A DNA stretch of 64,000 nucleotides from Pseudomonas sp. ACM7 (lineage in GTDB: Bacteria; Pseudomonadota; Gammaproteobacteria; Pseudomonadales; Pseudomonadaceae), in contig NZ_CP024866.1 of assembly GCF_004136015.1 (NCBI RefSeq), forward strand, positions 3,025,522 to 3,089,521, read 5' to 3'. Below the pieces are notes generated by a model. The model saw only the letters and a program-made list of their open reading frames with translations, was not told the DNA's origin and did no database searches. Both the position numbers and the translations under genes were made by a program. How positions within the stretch are numbered: the stretch's first letter is position 1; every line of letters starts with the position of its first letter. Of the stretch, positions 1 to 8,260 are shown one piece after another.

Positions 1-85
1 ACTGGCGCCGGAAGCCATGCCGCGCCTCGGCGCGCAACAGATCATGGTCGCCTTGCCACCGCGCAGCCTGCAGGTGTTTGCCTGA
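1..85 (+). CDS. ABC transporter ATP-binding protein, C-terminal end (probably 2-aminoethylphosphonate type)
   Basis: Only the last 27 codons are in the window, read in the frame beginning at base 2 and ending in TGA at 83-85. The visible tail (ending LPPRSLQVFA) contains no diagnostic motif. Its assignment as the ATPase of the transporter comes from context: its stop overlaps the ATG of the permease gene at 85 (TGATG), so the two are translationally coupled, and a binding-protein gene follows. In AEP-type (PhnSTUV-like) operons this position is usually the ATPase. This is inferred from position, not seen in the residues. Confidence 0.6.
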   Translation, partial: LAPEAMPRLGAQQIMVALPPRSLQVFA

Positions 86-1809
86 TGAGCGCGAACCTCG
101 CGCTGCCGATACCGCACAAGCAGGTTCGGCAGACCTCCCGTGCCGAGATTGGCGACCGGGTGTTTGTGGTCGGGGGCAAGGCCCTGTTGTTGGTGTTGCT
201 CGGCGTTGCGGTACTGATGCCGTTGCTGGCGATCTTCTGGCGCGGTTTCAGCTCTGAAGCCGGGCAGGGCGGCGGTCTGGTGGCCGCCCGTGAATTGGTG
301 ACCAGTGCCAATTTTCACTGGTTGCTCGGCAATAGCCTGAAAGTTTCCCTCAGCGTTGCGGCGATTGTCGTACCGCTGGCCTACCTGTTTGCCTACGCCC
401 TGCAACGCACATTGATACCGGGCAAAGGCATCTGGCGTGGGATGTCGCTGTTGCCACTGATGGCGCCGTCGATGTTGCCGGGCATTGCGCTGGTTTATCT
501 GTTCGGCAACCAGGGCATGTTGCGCGGTTTGCTCTCGGACAACATTTACGGCTTCTGGGGCATTGTTCTGGGTGAGGTCATCTACACCTTCCCACACGCG
601 CTGATGATTCTGCTGTCGGCCCTGTCGCTGGCGGATGCGCGACTCTTCGATGCCGCCTCCAGCATGGGCGCCAGTCCGGCGAAAGCCTTTCGCAGCATCA
701 CTTGGCCGGCAACCCGTCAGGCCGTGTTCGCGGCGTTCTGCCTGGTGTTCACCCTGACCATCACCGATTTCGGCGTGCCCGTAGTGGTCGGTGGCGATTA
801 TCAGGTGCTGGCGCTGGAAGCCTACAAAGCCGTGGTCGGCCAACAACAGTTCGGTCGCGGCGCGTTGATCGGCATGGTCCTGCTGCTGCCGGCGCTGTTC
901 AGTTTTGGGGTCGACGCCTGGCTGCGTCGGCGTCACGGCGATTCCATGAGCGGTCGGGCGCAGGTCTTTCAACCGGCGCCGTCGAAACTGCGGGACGGCT
1001 GCTACCTGGCCATCGTGCTGCTGATCTGCGCGGTGTTGCTGCTGGTGTTCGGCATGGCGGTGTATTCGTCACTGGTGAAATTCTGGCCGTACAACCTGTC
1101 GCTGTCGCTCAACCATTACCAGTTCAACGACACGGCGGGTGGCGGCTGGCTGGCCTACGGCAACAGCGTGAAGATGGCGTTGTGCACGGCGTTGATCGGT
1201 AGCGTGCTGATCTTTACCGGCGCTTATCTGATGGAAAAAACCAAGGGCCAGCGCGGGCTGAATCTGACACTGCGCATGCTCAGTTTCGTACCGATGGCGG
1301 TACCGGGTCTGGTGCTGGGCCTGGGTTACGTCTTTTTCTTCAACCTCAGCGGCAACCCGCTGCATGTGCTCTACGGGACCATGACCCTGCTGGTGGTGTG
1401 CACCATTGCTCACTATTTGACCACCGCGCAAATGACCGCGACCACGGCGCTGCGCCAACTCGACGCCGAGTTCGAAGCCGCCGCGCTGTCGCTCAAGGCG
1501 CCGCTGTATCGGCATTACCTGCGCGTCACCGTGCCGATCTGCCTGCCGGCGCTGCTGGACATCGTGCGTTACCTGTTCGTCTCGGCCATGACCACTGTCT
1601 CGGCGGCGATCTTCCTCTACAGCCCCGACACCATCCTCGCGGCGGTGGCGGTGCTGAACATGGATGACGCCGGCAACGTCGGCGGCGCGGCGGCGATGTC
1701 GACTTTGATTCTGTTCACCTCGGCGGGCGTGTCCCTGTTGCTGGCCTGGGCCTCGCGCGGTTTGTTGCGCCGCTCCCAGGCCTGGCGGCAGACCGCGCCT
1801 GGTCATTGA
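85..1809 (+). CDS. Fused two-domain ABC transporter permease, putative 2-aminoethylphosphonate transporter
   Basis: This 574-residue inner-membrane protein has about twelve hydrophobic segments arranged as two repeated permease halves (roughly residues 40-285 and 310-565). Each half carries an EAA-like loop that docks on the ATPase: ASSMGASPAKAF near residue 192 and EAAALSLKAPLYRHY near residue 465. A fused permease of this kind, followed by an iron/phosphonate-class binding protein, matches the PhnU2/PhnV-type AEP importers of Pseudomonas. The ATG overlaps the stop of the upstream ATPase gene. Iron(III) transporters of the FbpB family share this fold, so substrate depends on the neighbouring FAD oxidase and HD oxygenase, which point to phosphonates. 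Confidence 0.8.
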   Translation: MSANLALPIPHKQVRQTSRAEIGDRVFVVGGKALLLVLLGVAVLMPLLAIFWRGFSSEAGQGGGLVAARELVTSANFHWLLGNSLKVSLSVAAIVVPLAYLFAYALQRTLIPGKGIWRGMSLLPLMAPSMLPGIALVYLFGNQGMLRGLLSDNIYGFWGIVLGEVIYTFPHALMILLSALSLADARLFDAASSMGASPAKAFRSITWPATRQAVFAAFCLVFTLTITDFGVPVVVGGDYQVLALEAYKAVVGQQQFGRGALIGMVLLLPALFSFGVDAWLRRRHGDSMSGRAQVFQPAPSKLRDGCYLAIVLLICAVLLLVFGMAVYSSLVKFWPYNLSLSLNHYQFNDTAGGGWLAYGNSVKMALCTALIGSVLIFTGAYLMEKTKGQRGLNLTLRMLSFVPMAVPGLVLGLGYVFFFNLSGNPLHVLYGTMTLLVVCTIAHYLTTAQMTATTALRQLDAEFEAAALSLKAPLYRHYLRVTVPICLPALLDIVRYLFVSAMTTVSAAIFLYSPDTILAAVAVLNMDDAGNVGGAAAMSTLILFTSAGVSLLLAWASRGLLRRSQAWRQTAPGH

Positions 1810-1840
1810 TTCAACCCCTCAACTCAAACAGGAAAAGATC

Positions 1841-2866
1841 ATGTTCAAGCCTATGGCCCTGGCCGCTGCTGTCCTCACCGCTTTCAGCCTGAACGCCTTC
1901 GCGGCGAAAACCGAGTTGACGGTGTACACCGCCCTCGAAGCCGAACAACTGAAGACCTACAAAGAAGCCTTCGAAAAGGCCAACCCGGACGTCGAGATCA
2001 AGTGGGTACGCGACTCCACCGGCATCATCACCGCCAAACTGCTGGCCGAAAAAGCCCGCCCGCAGGCTGATGCGGTGTGGGGCCTGGCCGCTTCGAGCCT
2101 GGCGATCCTCGACCAGCAAGGCATGCTGCAAAGTTACGCGCCGAAGGACCTGGGCAAGATCGGCGGCAACTACCGCGACGCCGCCAACCCGCCGGCCTGG
2201 GTCGGCATGGACGTCTGGGCTGCGACCATTTGCTTCAACACTGTCGAAGCCGAAAAGCAGGGCCTGAGCAAACCCGTGAGCTGGCAGGACCTGACCAAGC
2301 CTGAGTACAAAGGCAAAATCGTCATGCCCAACCCGGCGTCGTCCGGCACCGGTTTCCTCGACGTCAGCGCCTGGCTGCAAACCTTCGGCGAGAAGCAGGG
2401 CTGGCAGTACATGGACGACCTGCACCAGAACATCGGCCAGTACGTTCACTCCGGTTCCAAGCCGTGCAAACTGGCGGCGGCGGGTGAATTCCCGATCGGC
2501 ATTTCCTTTGAATACCCGGCTGTTCAGTTGAAGCGCCAAGGCGCGCCGCTGGACATCATCCTGCCGAAAGAAGGTCTGGGCTGGGAGATCGAAGCCACCG
2601 CCGTGATCAAGGGCACACCGCACGAGGATGCCGCAAAGAAACTGGCTGACTTCTCTGCCAGCCCGGCGGCGATGGAGCTTTATAAAGAGAACTTCGCCGT
2701 CCTCGCGCAACCGGGTATCGCCAAGCCGCAAACCGAATTGCCGGCGGATTATGAGCAGCGTTTGATCAAGAACGACTTTGCCTGGGCGTCGAAGAATCGC
2801 GATGAAATCCTGACCGAATGGCGCAAGCGCTATGACGGCAAGTCCGAGAAAGTGGCTGCCAAGTAA
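1841..2866 (+). CDS. Periplasmic substrate-binding protein, putative 2-aminoethylphosphonate ABC transporter
   Basis: The product is 341 residues with a clear Sec signal peptide (MFKPMALAAAVLTAF..., cleavage after NAFA near residue 21). The mature start KTELTVYTALEAEQL is typical of class II (Fe/thiamine/phosphonate) binding proteins, with motifs DAVWGLAASS and NPASSGTGF lining the expected ligand cleft. An AGGAAAAG ribosome site lies just before the ATG, 31 bases after the permease stop. Length fits the AEP-binding PhnS2 group. It would deliver substrate in the periplasm to the fused permease. An iron-binding role is the main alternative. Confidence 0.8.
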   Translation: MFKPMALAAAVLTAFSLNAFAAKTELTVYTALEAEQLKTYKEAFEKANPDVEIKWVRDSTGIITAKLLAEKARPQADAVWGLAASSLAILDQQGMLQSYAPKDLGKIGGNYRDAANPPAWVGMDVWAATICFNTVEAEKQGLSKPVSWQDLTKPEYKGKIVMPNPASSGTGFLDVSAWLQTFGEKQGWQYMDDLHQNIGQYVHSGSKPCKLAAAGEFPIGISFEYPAVQLKRQGAPLDIILPKEGLGWEIEATAVIKGTPHEDAAKKLADFSASPAAMELYKENFAVLAQPGIAKPQTELPADYEQRLIKNDFAWASKNRDEILTEWRKRYDGKSEKVAAK

Positions 2867-2890
2867 GATCTTCATCGGCTGACAGGGCCC

Positions 2891-2957
2891 CTTCGCGAGC
2901 AAGCCCGCTCCCACATTTGGAATGCGTTCCCCTGTGGGAGCGGGCTTGCTCGCGAAG
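2891..2957. repeat. REP pair (REPIN), outward geometry, cgggc type
   Basis: Two inverted copies of the fluorescens REP core (cttcgcgagcaagcccgctc and its complement) are separated by about 19 bases. The pair lies inside the putative phosphonate operon, between the binding-protein stop and the FAD oxidase start. Confidence 0.9.
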
Positions 2958-2984
2958 GCGGCTTCGAACTTTGGACACCTCTTC

Positions 2985-4118
2985 ATGACACAACACAACG
3001 ACATGCTGATCGTCGGCGCCGGTATCCTCGGCCTGTCCCACGCCTACGCCGCCGCCAAGCGCGGTCTGAAAGTCACCGTTTTCGAACGCAGCGAAACGCC
3101 TTTGGGTGCCTCGGTACGAAACTTCGGTCAGGCACTGGTCACCGGCCAACCACCGGGCCTGATGCTCGAACTGGCCAAAGCCAGCCGCGAGATCTGGGGC
3201 CAATGGGCCCAACTCGCCGGTCTGCAACTCAAGCGCAACGGCTCGTACCTGTTTGCCCGCACCGAAGCCGAAGAACACCTGCTGGAAGCCTTCTGCGCCG
3301 GTCGCGCTGTGGAGCACGGTTACCGCGTCGACCTGTTGCGCGGCGCTGCATTGCGTGACGTATACGGCGGCCAGTTCAGCCATCATCGCGCCGCATTGCA
3401 CGGAATGGACGATCAGCAACTGTATTCGCGCGAAGCGATTCCGGCGTTGATCGACTACCTGCACCGCGAACTTGGCGTCGCGTTTCACTTCTCCACCCTG
3501 GTGCGCGACATCGAGCCCGGCCGCTTGCACAGCACCGCCGGATCCTTCAGTGCCGAACAGATCATCGTCTGTTCCGGCCACGATTATCAGACGCTGCTGG
3601 CCGAGCTAATCGCCGAGCTCAACCCGCAAATCTGCCGCCTGCAAATGCTCCGCGCTCGACCGCAAATCAACCTCAACCTGCAACACGCGTTGCTCACCGG
3701 TCTGAGCTGCGTGCACTACGGCGCCTTCGCCGATCTGCCGGAAGCAGCGGCGGTGCAGGCGCAGATTCTGCGAGAGGAACCGCATCTGCATGAAAACGGC
3801 ATTCACCTGCTGATCAGCCCGACGCCGTATGGTGAATTGATCATCGGCGACTCCCACCATTACGGCAGCGACCCGTCGCCGTTCAACGCCGAGCAGGTGG
3901 ACAACTGGATGATTGAACTGGCCGAGCAGACGTTGGGTTGCAAGGTGCAAGTGGTGGAACGCTGGCAGGGTGTCTATGGTTCGCGGGGACCGGGGCCATT
4001 CTCGTTTCTGCGTCCGATGCCGGGTGTGAGCGTGGCACTGATGCACACCGGTGTCGGCATGAGCGTCGGGCCGGCGATGGCTGAACGCAACGTAGCGACG
4101 TTGTTGGGAGAGCGTTGA
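2985..4118 (+). CDS. FAD-dependent oxidoreductase of the phosphonate-associated TIGR03364 type
   Basis: A 377-residue DAO-family flavoenzyme. The N-terminus carries the dinucleotide-binding fingerprint DMLIVGAGILGLSHAYAAAKRG (GxGxxG near residues 11-16) followed by the acidic strand end VTVFER. The C-terminal SRGPGPFSFLRPMPGVSVALMHTGVGMSVGPAMAE segment is the usual FAD/active-site closing region. The start at 2985 is chosen because upstream codons run through the REP pair. Relatives in phosphonate operons oxidise AEP or N-methyl-AEP to phosphonoacetaldehyde; that substrate is inferred from operon context. No good Shine-Dalgarno is visible before the ATG. It overlaps the next gene by one base. 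Confidence 0.75.
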   Translation: MTQHNDMLIVGAGILGLSHAYAAAKRGLKVTVFERSETPLGASVRNFGQALVTGQPPGLMLELAKASREIWGQWAQLAGLQLKRNGSYLFARTEAEEHLLEAFCAGRAVEHGYRVDLLRGAALRDVYGGQFSHHRAALHGMDDQQLYSREAIPALIDYLHRELGVAFHFSTLVRDIEPGRLHSTAGSFSAEQIIVCSGHDYQTLLAELIAELNPQICRLQMLRARPQINLNLQHALLTGLSCVHYGAFADLPEAAAVQAQILREEPHLHENGIHLLISPTPYGELIIGDSHHYGSDPSPFNAEQVDNWMIELAEQTLGCKVQVVERWQGVYGSRGPGPFSFLRPMPGVSVALMHTGVGMSVGPAMAERNVATLLGER

Positions 4119-4675
4119 TGGACCGCAATGAGCAAGTGATCGCCGAGGTGTTCGCGTTATACGAGCGCTTTGGCGACAGCGATTACATTGGCGAGCCGGT
4201 GTCGCAGATCGAGCACATGTCACAGGCCGCCGAACTGGCCATGGCCGAGGGCTTCGATGACGAAGTGGTGCTGGCCGCGTTCTTCCACGACATCGGGCAT
4301 ATCTGCGCCGAGAGCGCCGAGACCATGGGCGGCTTCGGCGTGGTCAGTCACGAACGGTTGGGCGCGGATTACTTACGTCGCGCAGGTTTCAGCGAGCGCT
4401 TGGCGCGGCTTGTGGAATACCACGTTCAGGCCAAGCGTTATCTGACGCTGAAAGAGCCTGGGTATTACGAGAGATTGAGCGAAGCCAGTCGCTGCACTCT
4501 GGAATATCAGGGCGGAGTGATGACCGCTGAAGAGGCTGAAGCTTTCGAGCAGGATCCGTTATGTGCGGTGAGTTTGCGGATGCGTCAGTGGGATGAGCAG
4601 GCCAAGGAAATGGCGGTGCCGGTGATTGATCTTCGTCTCTTGAAAGAAAAGGCGTTGCGCCTATTGGTGGCTTAA
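4118..4675 (+). CDS. HD-domain phosphonate oxygenase (PhnZ/TmpB-like)
   Basis: A 185-residue HD-domain protein whose ATG shares a base with the preceding stop (TGATG). The visible metal ligands fit the mixed-valent diiron oxygenase pattern of PhnZ: H33, H57-D58, H78, H102 and D159, one or two positions off the PhnZ numbering. The substrate-gating pair is present as Y23-x-x-E26. PhnZ cleaves the C-P bond of hydroxylated phosphonates, for example giving glycine and phosphate. No alpha-ketoglutarate hydroxylase (PhnY) that would make such a substrate is in the window. The family is well supported; the substrate is inferred. Confidence 0.8.
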   Translation: MDRNEQVIAEVFALYERFGDSDYIGEPVSQIEHMSQAAELAMAEGFDDEVVLAAFFHDIGHICAESAETMGGFGVVSHERLGADYLRRAGFSERLARLVEYHVQAKRYLTLKEPGYYERLSEASRCTLEYQGGVMTAEEAEAFEQDPLCAVSLRMRQWDEQAKEMAVPVIDLRLLKEKALRLLVA

Positions 4676-4697
4676 TGCAAATGAACCGAGGTGCGGC

Positions 4698-4791
4698 CTT
4701 CGCGAGCAAGCCCGCTCCCACATTAGATCCGTGTCATACACAAATATTGGGTCACTGAAAATCAAATGTGGGAGCGGGCTTGCTCGCGAAG
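4698..4791. repeat. REP pair (REPIN), outward geometry, cgggc type
   Basis: Inverted REP cores at 4698-4721 and 4768-4791 are separated by about 46 bases, between the convergent HD oxygenase and DUF3482 GTPase genes. No T-rich terminator is visible here, so the REP hairpins may serve as 3' ends. Confidence 0.9.
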
Positions 4792-4813
4792 GGGCCGCCC
4801 CAACACCCCAGAC

Positions 4814-6190
4814 CTAAAGCTGCTGCGCCAATACCTCAACCTGCTCTTGCCTTTCCGCCTGATTCAACTTCGGATGCGGATCAAGCGACGACCACTGCGG
4901 ATGCGCCCGCGCCTTGTTCAGTGCCTCGGGCAGTTTGCCTTCGCGCCAGGATTTGTCCTGGGGCGTGGCGACCTGAATGCTGTCCATCGCCGCATGCCCT
5001 CGCGCATTAAGCGCTAGCAGCAGTTGCCGCTGACGCAACGCCAATAGCCGCAGCACGCCGTCATCGACGGTCAGCTCTCGCTGGCCTTTGATCTTGCCCA
5101 TTAACCGGCTGCCATAACTGCGCGCGGTTTGCAGGGCGCCGCCGGCAATTGCGCCGGCGAGTGCCGCTGCGCCAAGGGTCAACCCGCCCACCAACAAGTC
5201 GACCCCGGCCCCGGCTGCCGCGCCGGCCGCGATACCGCCACCGACTCGCACGCCGAGCTGTTTCAGGGTTTCCGGGTTGAACAGGTCGTCACCCCAGCGG
5301 CCATCGAGCAATGGCAGATCACTGGTCGCCGCGTCCTGTGGGCGGAAGGCATAGAGCTTGAGCAGCGCTTCGACGCAGCGTTGTTCCCGTTGTCGAACCG
5401 CTTTGCGCAGTTCGTTGATGGCCTGCTGTTCTTGCTCGGCTTCGCTGACCACGCTGCGTCGGCACGCGGCGCAGTCGATCAATAATTCGGCAATCAGCCG
5501 CGCCGCACTCTGTTGCCGGGCCTGGCGTTGGGCTTGCTGATCGGCGATCAGGCGTTCCAGTTGCGGGCGGGCGTTTTCCAGCAGCAGTGCGAGGCTTTCA
5601 TACAGTCGACGTTCGCCATCCTCCGGCGGTGCGACGCTGTCGAAACGCACCAAGGCGTGCAAGCCCAGACGTGCCAACGCTTCGCGCCAATCCGGCTCGC
5701 GGTGGTTGGCGCTGCTGACAAAGTTCAGCACCGGCAGCAGCGGTTTGCCGCAGCTGGCCAACACTTCCAGTTCGTCGCGGTACTTGGCCAACACCGGTTC
5801 CCGGGCGTCGATCACGTAGAGACCGGCGTCGCAGGTCAGCAGTTGCCGCAGCACCTTGGCTTCCTGTTCGAAGCGCTGCCGGGCTTCGCTGCCTTCAAGG
5901 AATCGCGCCAGTCGTGCCGGGCCGTCGAGGCGTTCGCCGGGGCGTTCCAGACGCTCGAGGTAGTCGAGCAGGGCGATGGCGTCTTCCAGACCGGGGGTGT
6001 CGTAGAGGTCGAGCAAGGGCTCGCCGTCTACCGACAACCGTGCACCTTCCACGTGCCGAGTGGTGCTGGGGCGATGAGAGACTTCGCCGAAGCCGACATC
6101 TCGGGTCAGCGTTCGCAGCAATGAGGTTTTGCCGACGTTGGTGTGGCCGACCACGGCGAGCTTCAAGGGCGGTTTCCAGGGGTTAGTCAT
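4814..6190 (-). CDS. GTPase with C-terminal glycine-zipper region (DUF3482 family)
   Basis: The 458-residue product starts with an Era/TrmE-like G domain: P-loop GHTNVGKTS at residues 15-23, the switch/G3 motif DTPGLED, and a G4-like LNF in place of NKxD. A long helical middle follows. Near residues 310-350 there is a glycine- and alanine-rich hydrophobic stretch (GGGIAAGAAAGAG...) able to insert in or touch the membrane. Its start overlaps the end of the DUF2868 gene by 8 bases, so the two proteins are made together and probably interact. The function of the pair is unknown to me; a role in membrane remodelling or envelope stress is speculation. Confidence 0.75.
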   Translation of the reverse strand: MTNPWKPPLKLAVVGHTNVGKTSLLRTLTRDVGFGEVSHRPSTTRHVEGARLSVDGEPLLDLYDTPGLEDAIALLDYLERLERPGERLDGPARLARFLEGSEARQRFEQEAKVLRQLLTCDAGLYVIDAREPVLAKYRDELEVLASCGKPLLPVLNFVSSANHREPDWREALARLGLHALVRFDSVAPPEDGERRLYESLALLLENARPQLERLIADQQAQRQARQQSAARLIAELLIDCAACRRSVVSEAEQEQQAINELRKAVRQREQRCVEALLKLYAFRPQDAATSDLPLLDGRWGDDLFNPETLKQLGVRVGGGIAAGAAAGAGVDLLVGGLTLGAAALAGAIAGGALQTARSYGSRLMGKIKGQRELTVDDGVLRLLALRQRQLLLALNARGHAAMDSIQVATPQDKSWREGKLPEALNKARAHPQWSSLDPHPKLNQAERQEQVEVLAQQL

Positions 6191-7562
6191 GACCGCTCTC
6201 CAGCCAGTTCAACGGCGCGCAATCGGCGAACGGCAAGTCCAGCTGTTGCAGCGCCACGTGCCAGTCGCCCAGCCTTTCGGCGTCCAGCGCTTCGCCTGGC
6301 GGTGCTTGCAGCAACCAGACACGGGTAGCGCTGGCGCTGCGGGCCAGTTCGGCGATCAGTGCCAGACTGCCGCGGTCCGGCGACCGTCGTGGATCGCAGG
6401 CAATGGCCAATCGGGCCGGGGGGAAGCGGCTCAGCTGTTCGAGAAGTTTGTTGCGCGATTCGCGACTGTCGAGAATCCCGGCGTTGCCCACGGTTTTGGG
6501 TAATTGCGGCGGCCATGGACGTTGATCGTCCAGCTCGATGGCGACCAACAACGCGCCATCGCTTTGCAGGTCGCTCACGTCGCTTTCAATACGGTGCAGT
6601 TGCTCTGGCGCCGCGTCGCTGATGCCCAGGCGTTCACTGGTGGGCATCAGCCGTTCGCGCAGTTGGGCATAACCGGGCAGGTTCAAATCCAGACGCAATG
6701 CCGCTTGCCCGGTTTTCCAGCGCCACAGGCAGAACAGCGCCAGCAACAGTCGCGGCAAAACACCGTAGACCACCAGTACACCGACCAGCCATGTTGCCCA
6801 GGCCTGACGGGCGCTTTCGATGTTGAGCGCGGCATCGCCGCTGGCGCGGATCATTTCCACGGTCGGAACGTTGAAACCAAGCATGGCCGGCAGGGCGCCG
6901 AGGGCTTGAGTCATGGCGACGAAGGTGTCGCCGCCGAGGAGCGTGGTTTCCCAGACGAAGCCGTAACGCCGGGTCGCCATCAGCAACAACAGCATCACCA
7001 GCGCGCTGAGCATCGCCAGCAACCACAAGCCGTTGACCAGTACGCCGACCGCCCAGCGATTGAGTTTCTGTCGTTGCAGCAAGAGCAGCAGGGCCGGGGC
7101 CAGTTGCGCCGCTTTGGCATCGCGAGCGAGTTTTTCGCTGAGCCATAACCATATGCGGCCGAGGGTGGCCCCGTGTTCGCCAGCGAAGGCCAGGCCCAAC
7201 GCCCAGCTCAGCAAAAGAATCAGGTTCAGTCCGAGCAAACTGCCCAAGGCCCAGAACACATTGACCGGGGGTTGTCCGTCGCCCAGCGCGGCAATCGCCA
7301 GGCCGGCGCCGCTGGCGACGGCGAGAACAGCCAGCACCAACAGTGCCAGCCGCGAACCTTGCAGCCAATGTTTGAGGGCGCTGGTCAGTCCATCGCGCTC
7401 GGCCAGCCACAGAGCACGGCGTTGAATGCGTGTCGGCAGATCGCCGCCCGCGCTGCGGGCCATTCGGTTGGCTTCCAGATCATCCAGGGGACCGGCGTGT
7501 TCTTCGCGCAGGCGCACCGTCTCGGTCAGCCAGAGGTTTTGCAGTGGAGTCAGTTCAGTCAC
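6183..7562 (-). CDS. Multi-pass membrane protein, DUF2868 family
   Basis: A 459-residue protein with a soluble N-terminal segment, four predicted membrane helices (for example LALLVLAVLAVASGAG and LNLILLLSWALGLAF), and a C-terminal cytosolic domain of about 170 residues. The C-terminal part has a Rossmann-like layout (ALLVAIELDD, LAIACDPRRSPDRG). It is the first gene of a two-gene unit with the downstream GTPase, with an 8-base overlap. DUF2868/DUF3482 pairs occur together in other proteobacteria. No enzymatic motif is recognisable. Confidence 0.7.
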   Translation of the reverse strand: MTELTPLQNLWLTETVRLREEHAGPLDDLEANRMARSAGGDLPTRIQRRALWLAERDGLTSALKHWLQGSRLALLVLAVLAVASGAGLAIAALGDGQPPVNVFWALGSLLGLNLILLLSWALGLAFAGEHGATLGRIWLWLSEKLARDAKAAQLAPALLLLLQRQKLNRWAVGVLVNGLWLLAMLSALVMLLLLMATRRYGFVWETTLLGGDTFVAMTQALGALPAMLGFNVPTVEMIRASGDAALNIESARQAWATWLVGVLVVYGVLPRLLLALFCLWRWKTGQAALRLDLNLPGYAQLRERLMPTSERLGISDAAPEQLHRIESDVSDLQSDGALLVAIELDDQRPWPPQLPKTVGNAGILDSRESRNKLLEQLSRFPPARLAIACDPRRSPDRGSLALIAELARSASATRVWLLQAPPGEALDAERLGDWHVALQQLDLPFADCAPLNWLESGHD

Positions 7563-7647
7563 GCGGCATCCCGTCGCTCAATTGAACGGTGAGCATAACC
7601 GCTGTGGCGCTTATCGGGGTACGGGAGGCTCTGGTATCCTCGCCGGC

Positions 7648-8160
7648 ATGACTAAATCACTCCCCCTCAGCCTGATCGCAGCCCTCGGTGAAAACCGTGT
7701 GATCGGCGTCGACAACAGCATGCCCTGGCACTTGCCGGGGGACTTCAAATACTTCAAGGCCACCACCCTCGGCAAGCCGATCATCATGGGGCGCAAGACC
7801 TGGGATTCCCTCGGTCGTCCGTTGCCGGGCCGGTTGAACATCGTGGTCAGCCGTCAGGTGGATCTGCAGCTCGAAGGCGCGGAGGTTTATCCGTCGCTTG
7901 CGGCTGCCGTTGTTCGCGCTGAAGAGTGGGCTCGGGAACAGGGCGTCGATGAGCTGATGCTGATTGGTGGGGCGCAGTTGTACGCGCAAGGGTTGGCTCA
8001 GGCTGATCGGCTGTATTTGACGCGCGTGGCGCTGAGCCCGGAAGGAGATGCGTGGTTTCCGGCGTTTGATTTGGGGCAGTGGAAGCTGGTGTCCAATGTT
8101 CCGAATGCGGCGGAAGGCGACAAGCCAGCGTACAACTTTGAGGTGTGGGAAAAGGCCTAA
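7648..8160 (+). CDS. folA: Dihydrofolate reductase
   Basis: At 170 residues the length is normal for chromosomal DHFR. It reduces dihydrofolate to tetrahydrofolate with NADPH, in the cytosol. The N-terminus SLIAALGENRVIGVDNSMPWHLPGD holds the substrate pocket, with D32 in place of E. coli D27 as proton donor. The cofactor motif IIMGRKTWDSLGRPLPGR and the later MLIGGAQLYAQ loop are intact. The open frame extends upstream, but homology starts at MTKSLPLSLIAAL, so the ATG at 7648 is used. It diverges from the DUF2868 gene. Confidence 0.97.
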   Translation: MTKSLPLSLIAALGENRVIGVDNSMPWHLPGDFKYFKATTLGKPIIMGRKTWDSLGRPLPGRLNIVVSRQVDLQLEGAEVYPSLAAAVVRAEEWAREQGVDELMLIGGAQLYAQGLAQADRLYLTRVALSPEGDAWFPAFDLGQWKLVSNVPNAAEGDKPAYNFEVWEKA

Positions 8161-8163
8161 AAG

Positions 8164-8241
8164 CTTCGCGAGCAAGCCCGCTCCCACACTTGATCTGCGT
8201 CGTGCACAAATCCAATGTGTGGAGCGGGCTTGCTCGCGAAA
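8164..8241. repeat. REP pair (REPIN), outward geometry, cgggc type
   Basis: REP cores at 8164-8187 and about 8217-8241 lie between the convergent folA and tcyP genes. The second copy has a small change at its outer end (gtgtggag instead of gtgggag). Confidence 0.88.
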
Positions 8242-8260
8242 GCGGTCTCTCAGTCGCCGA

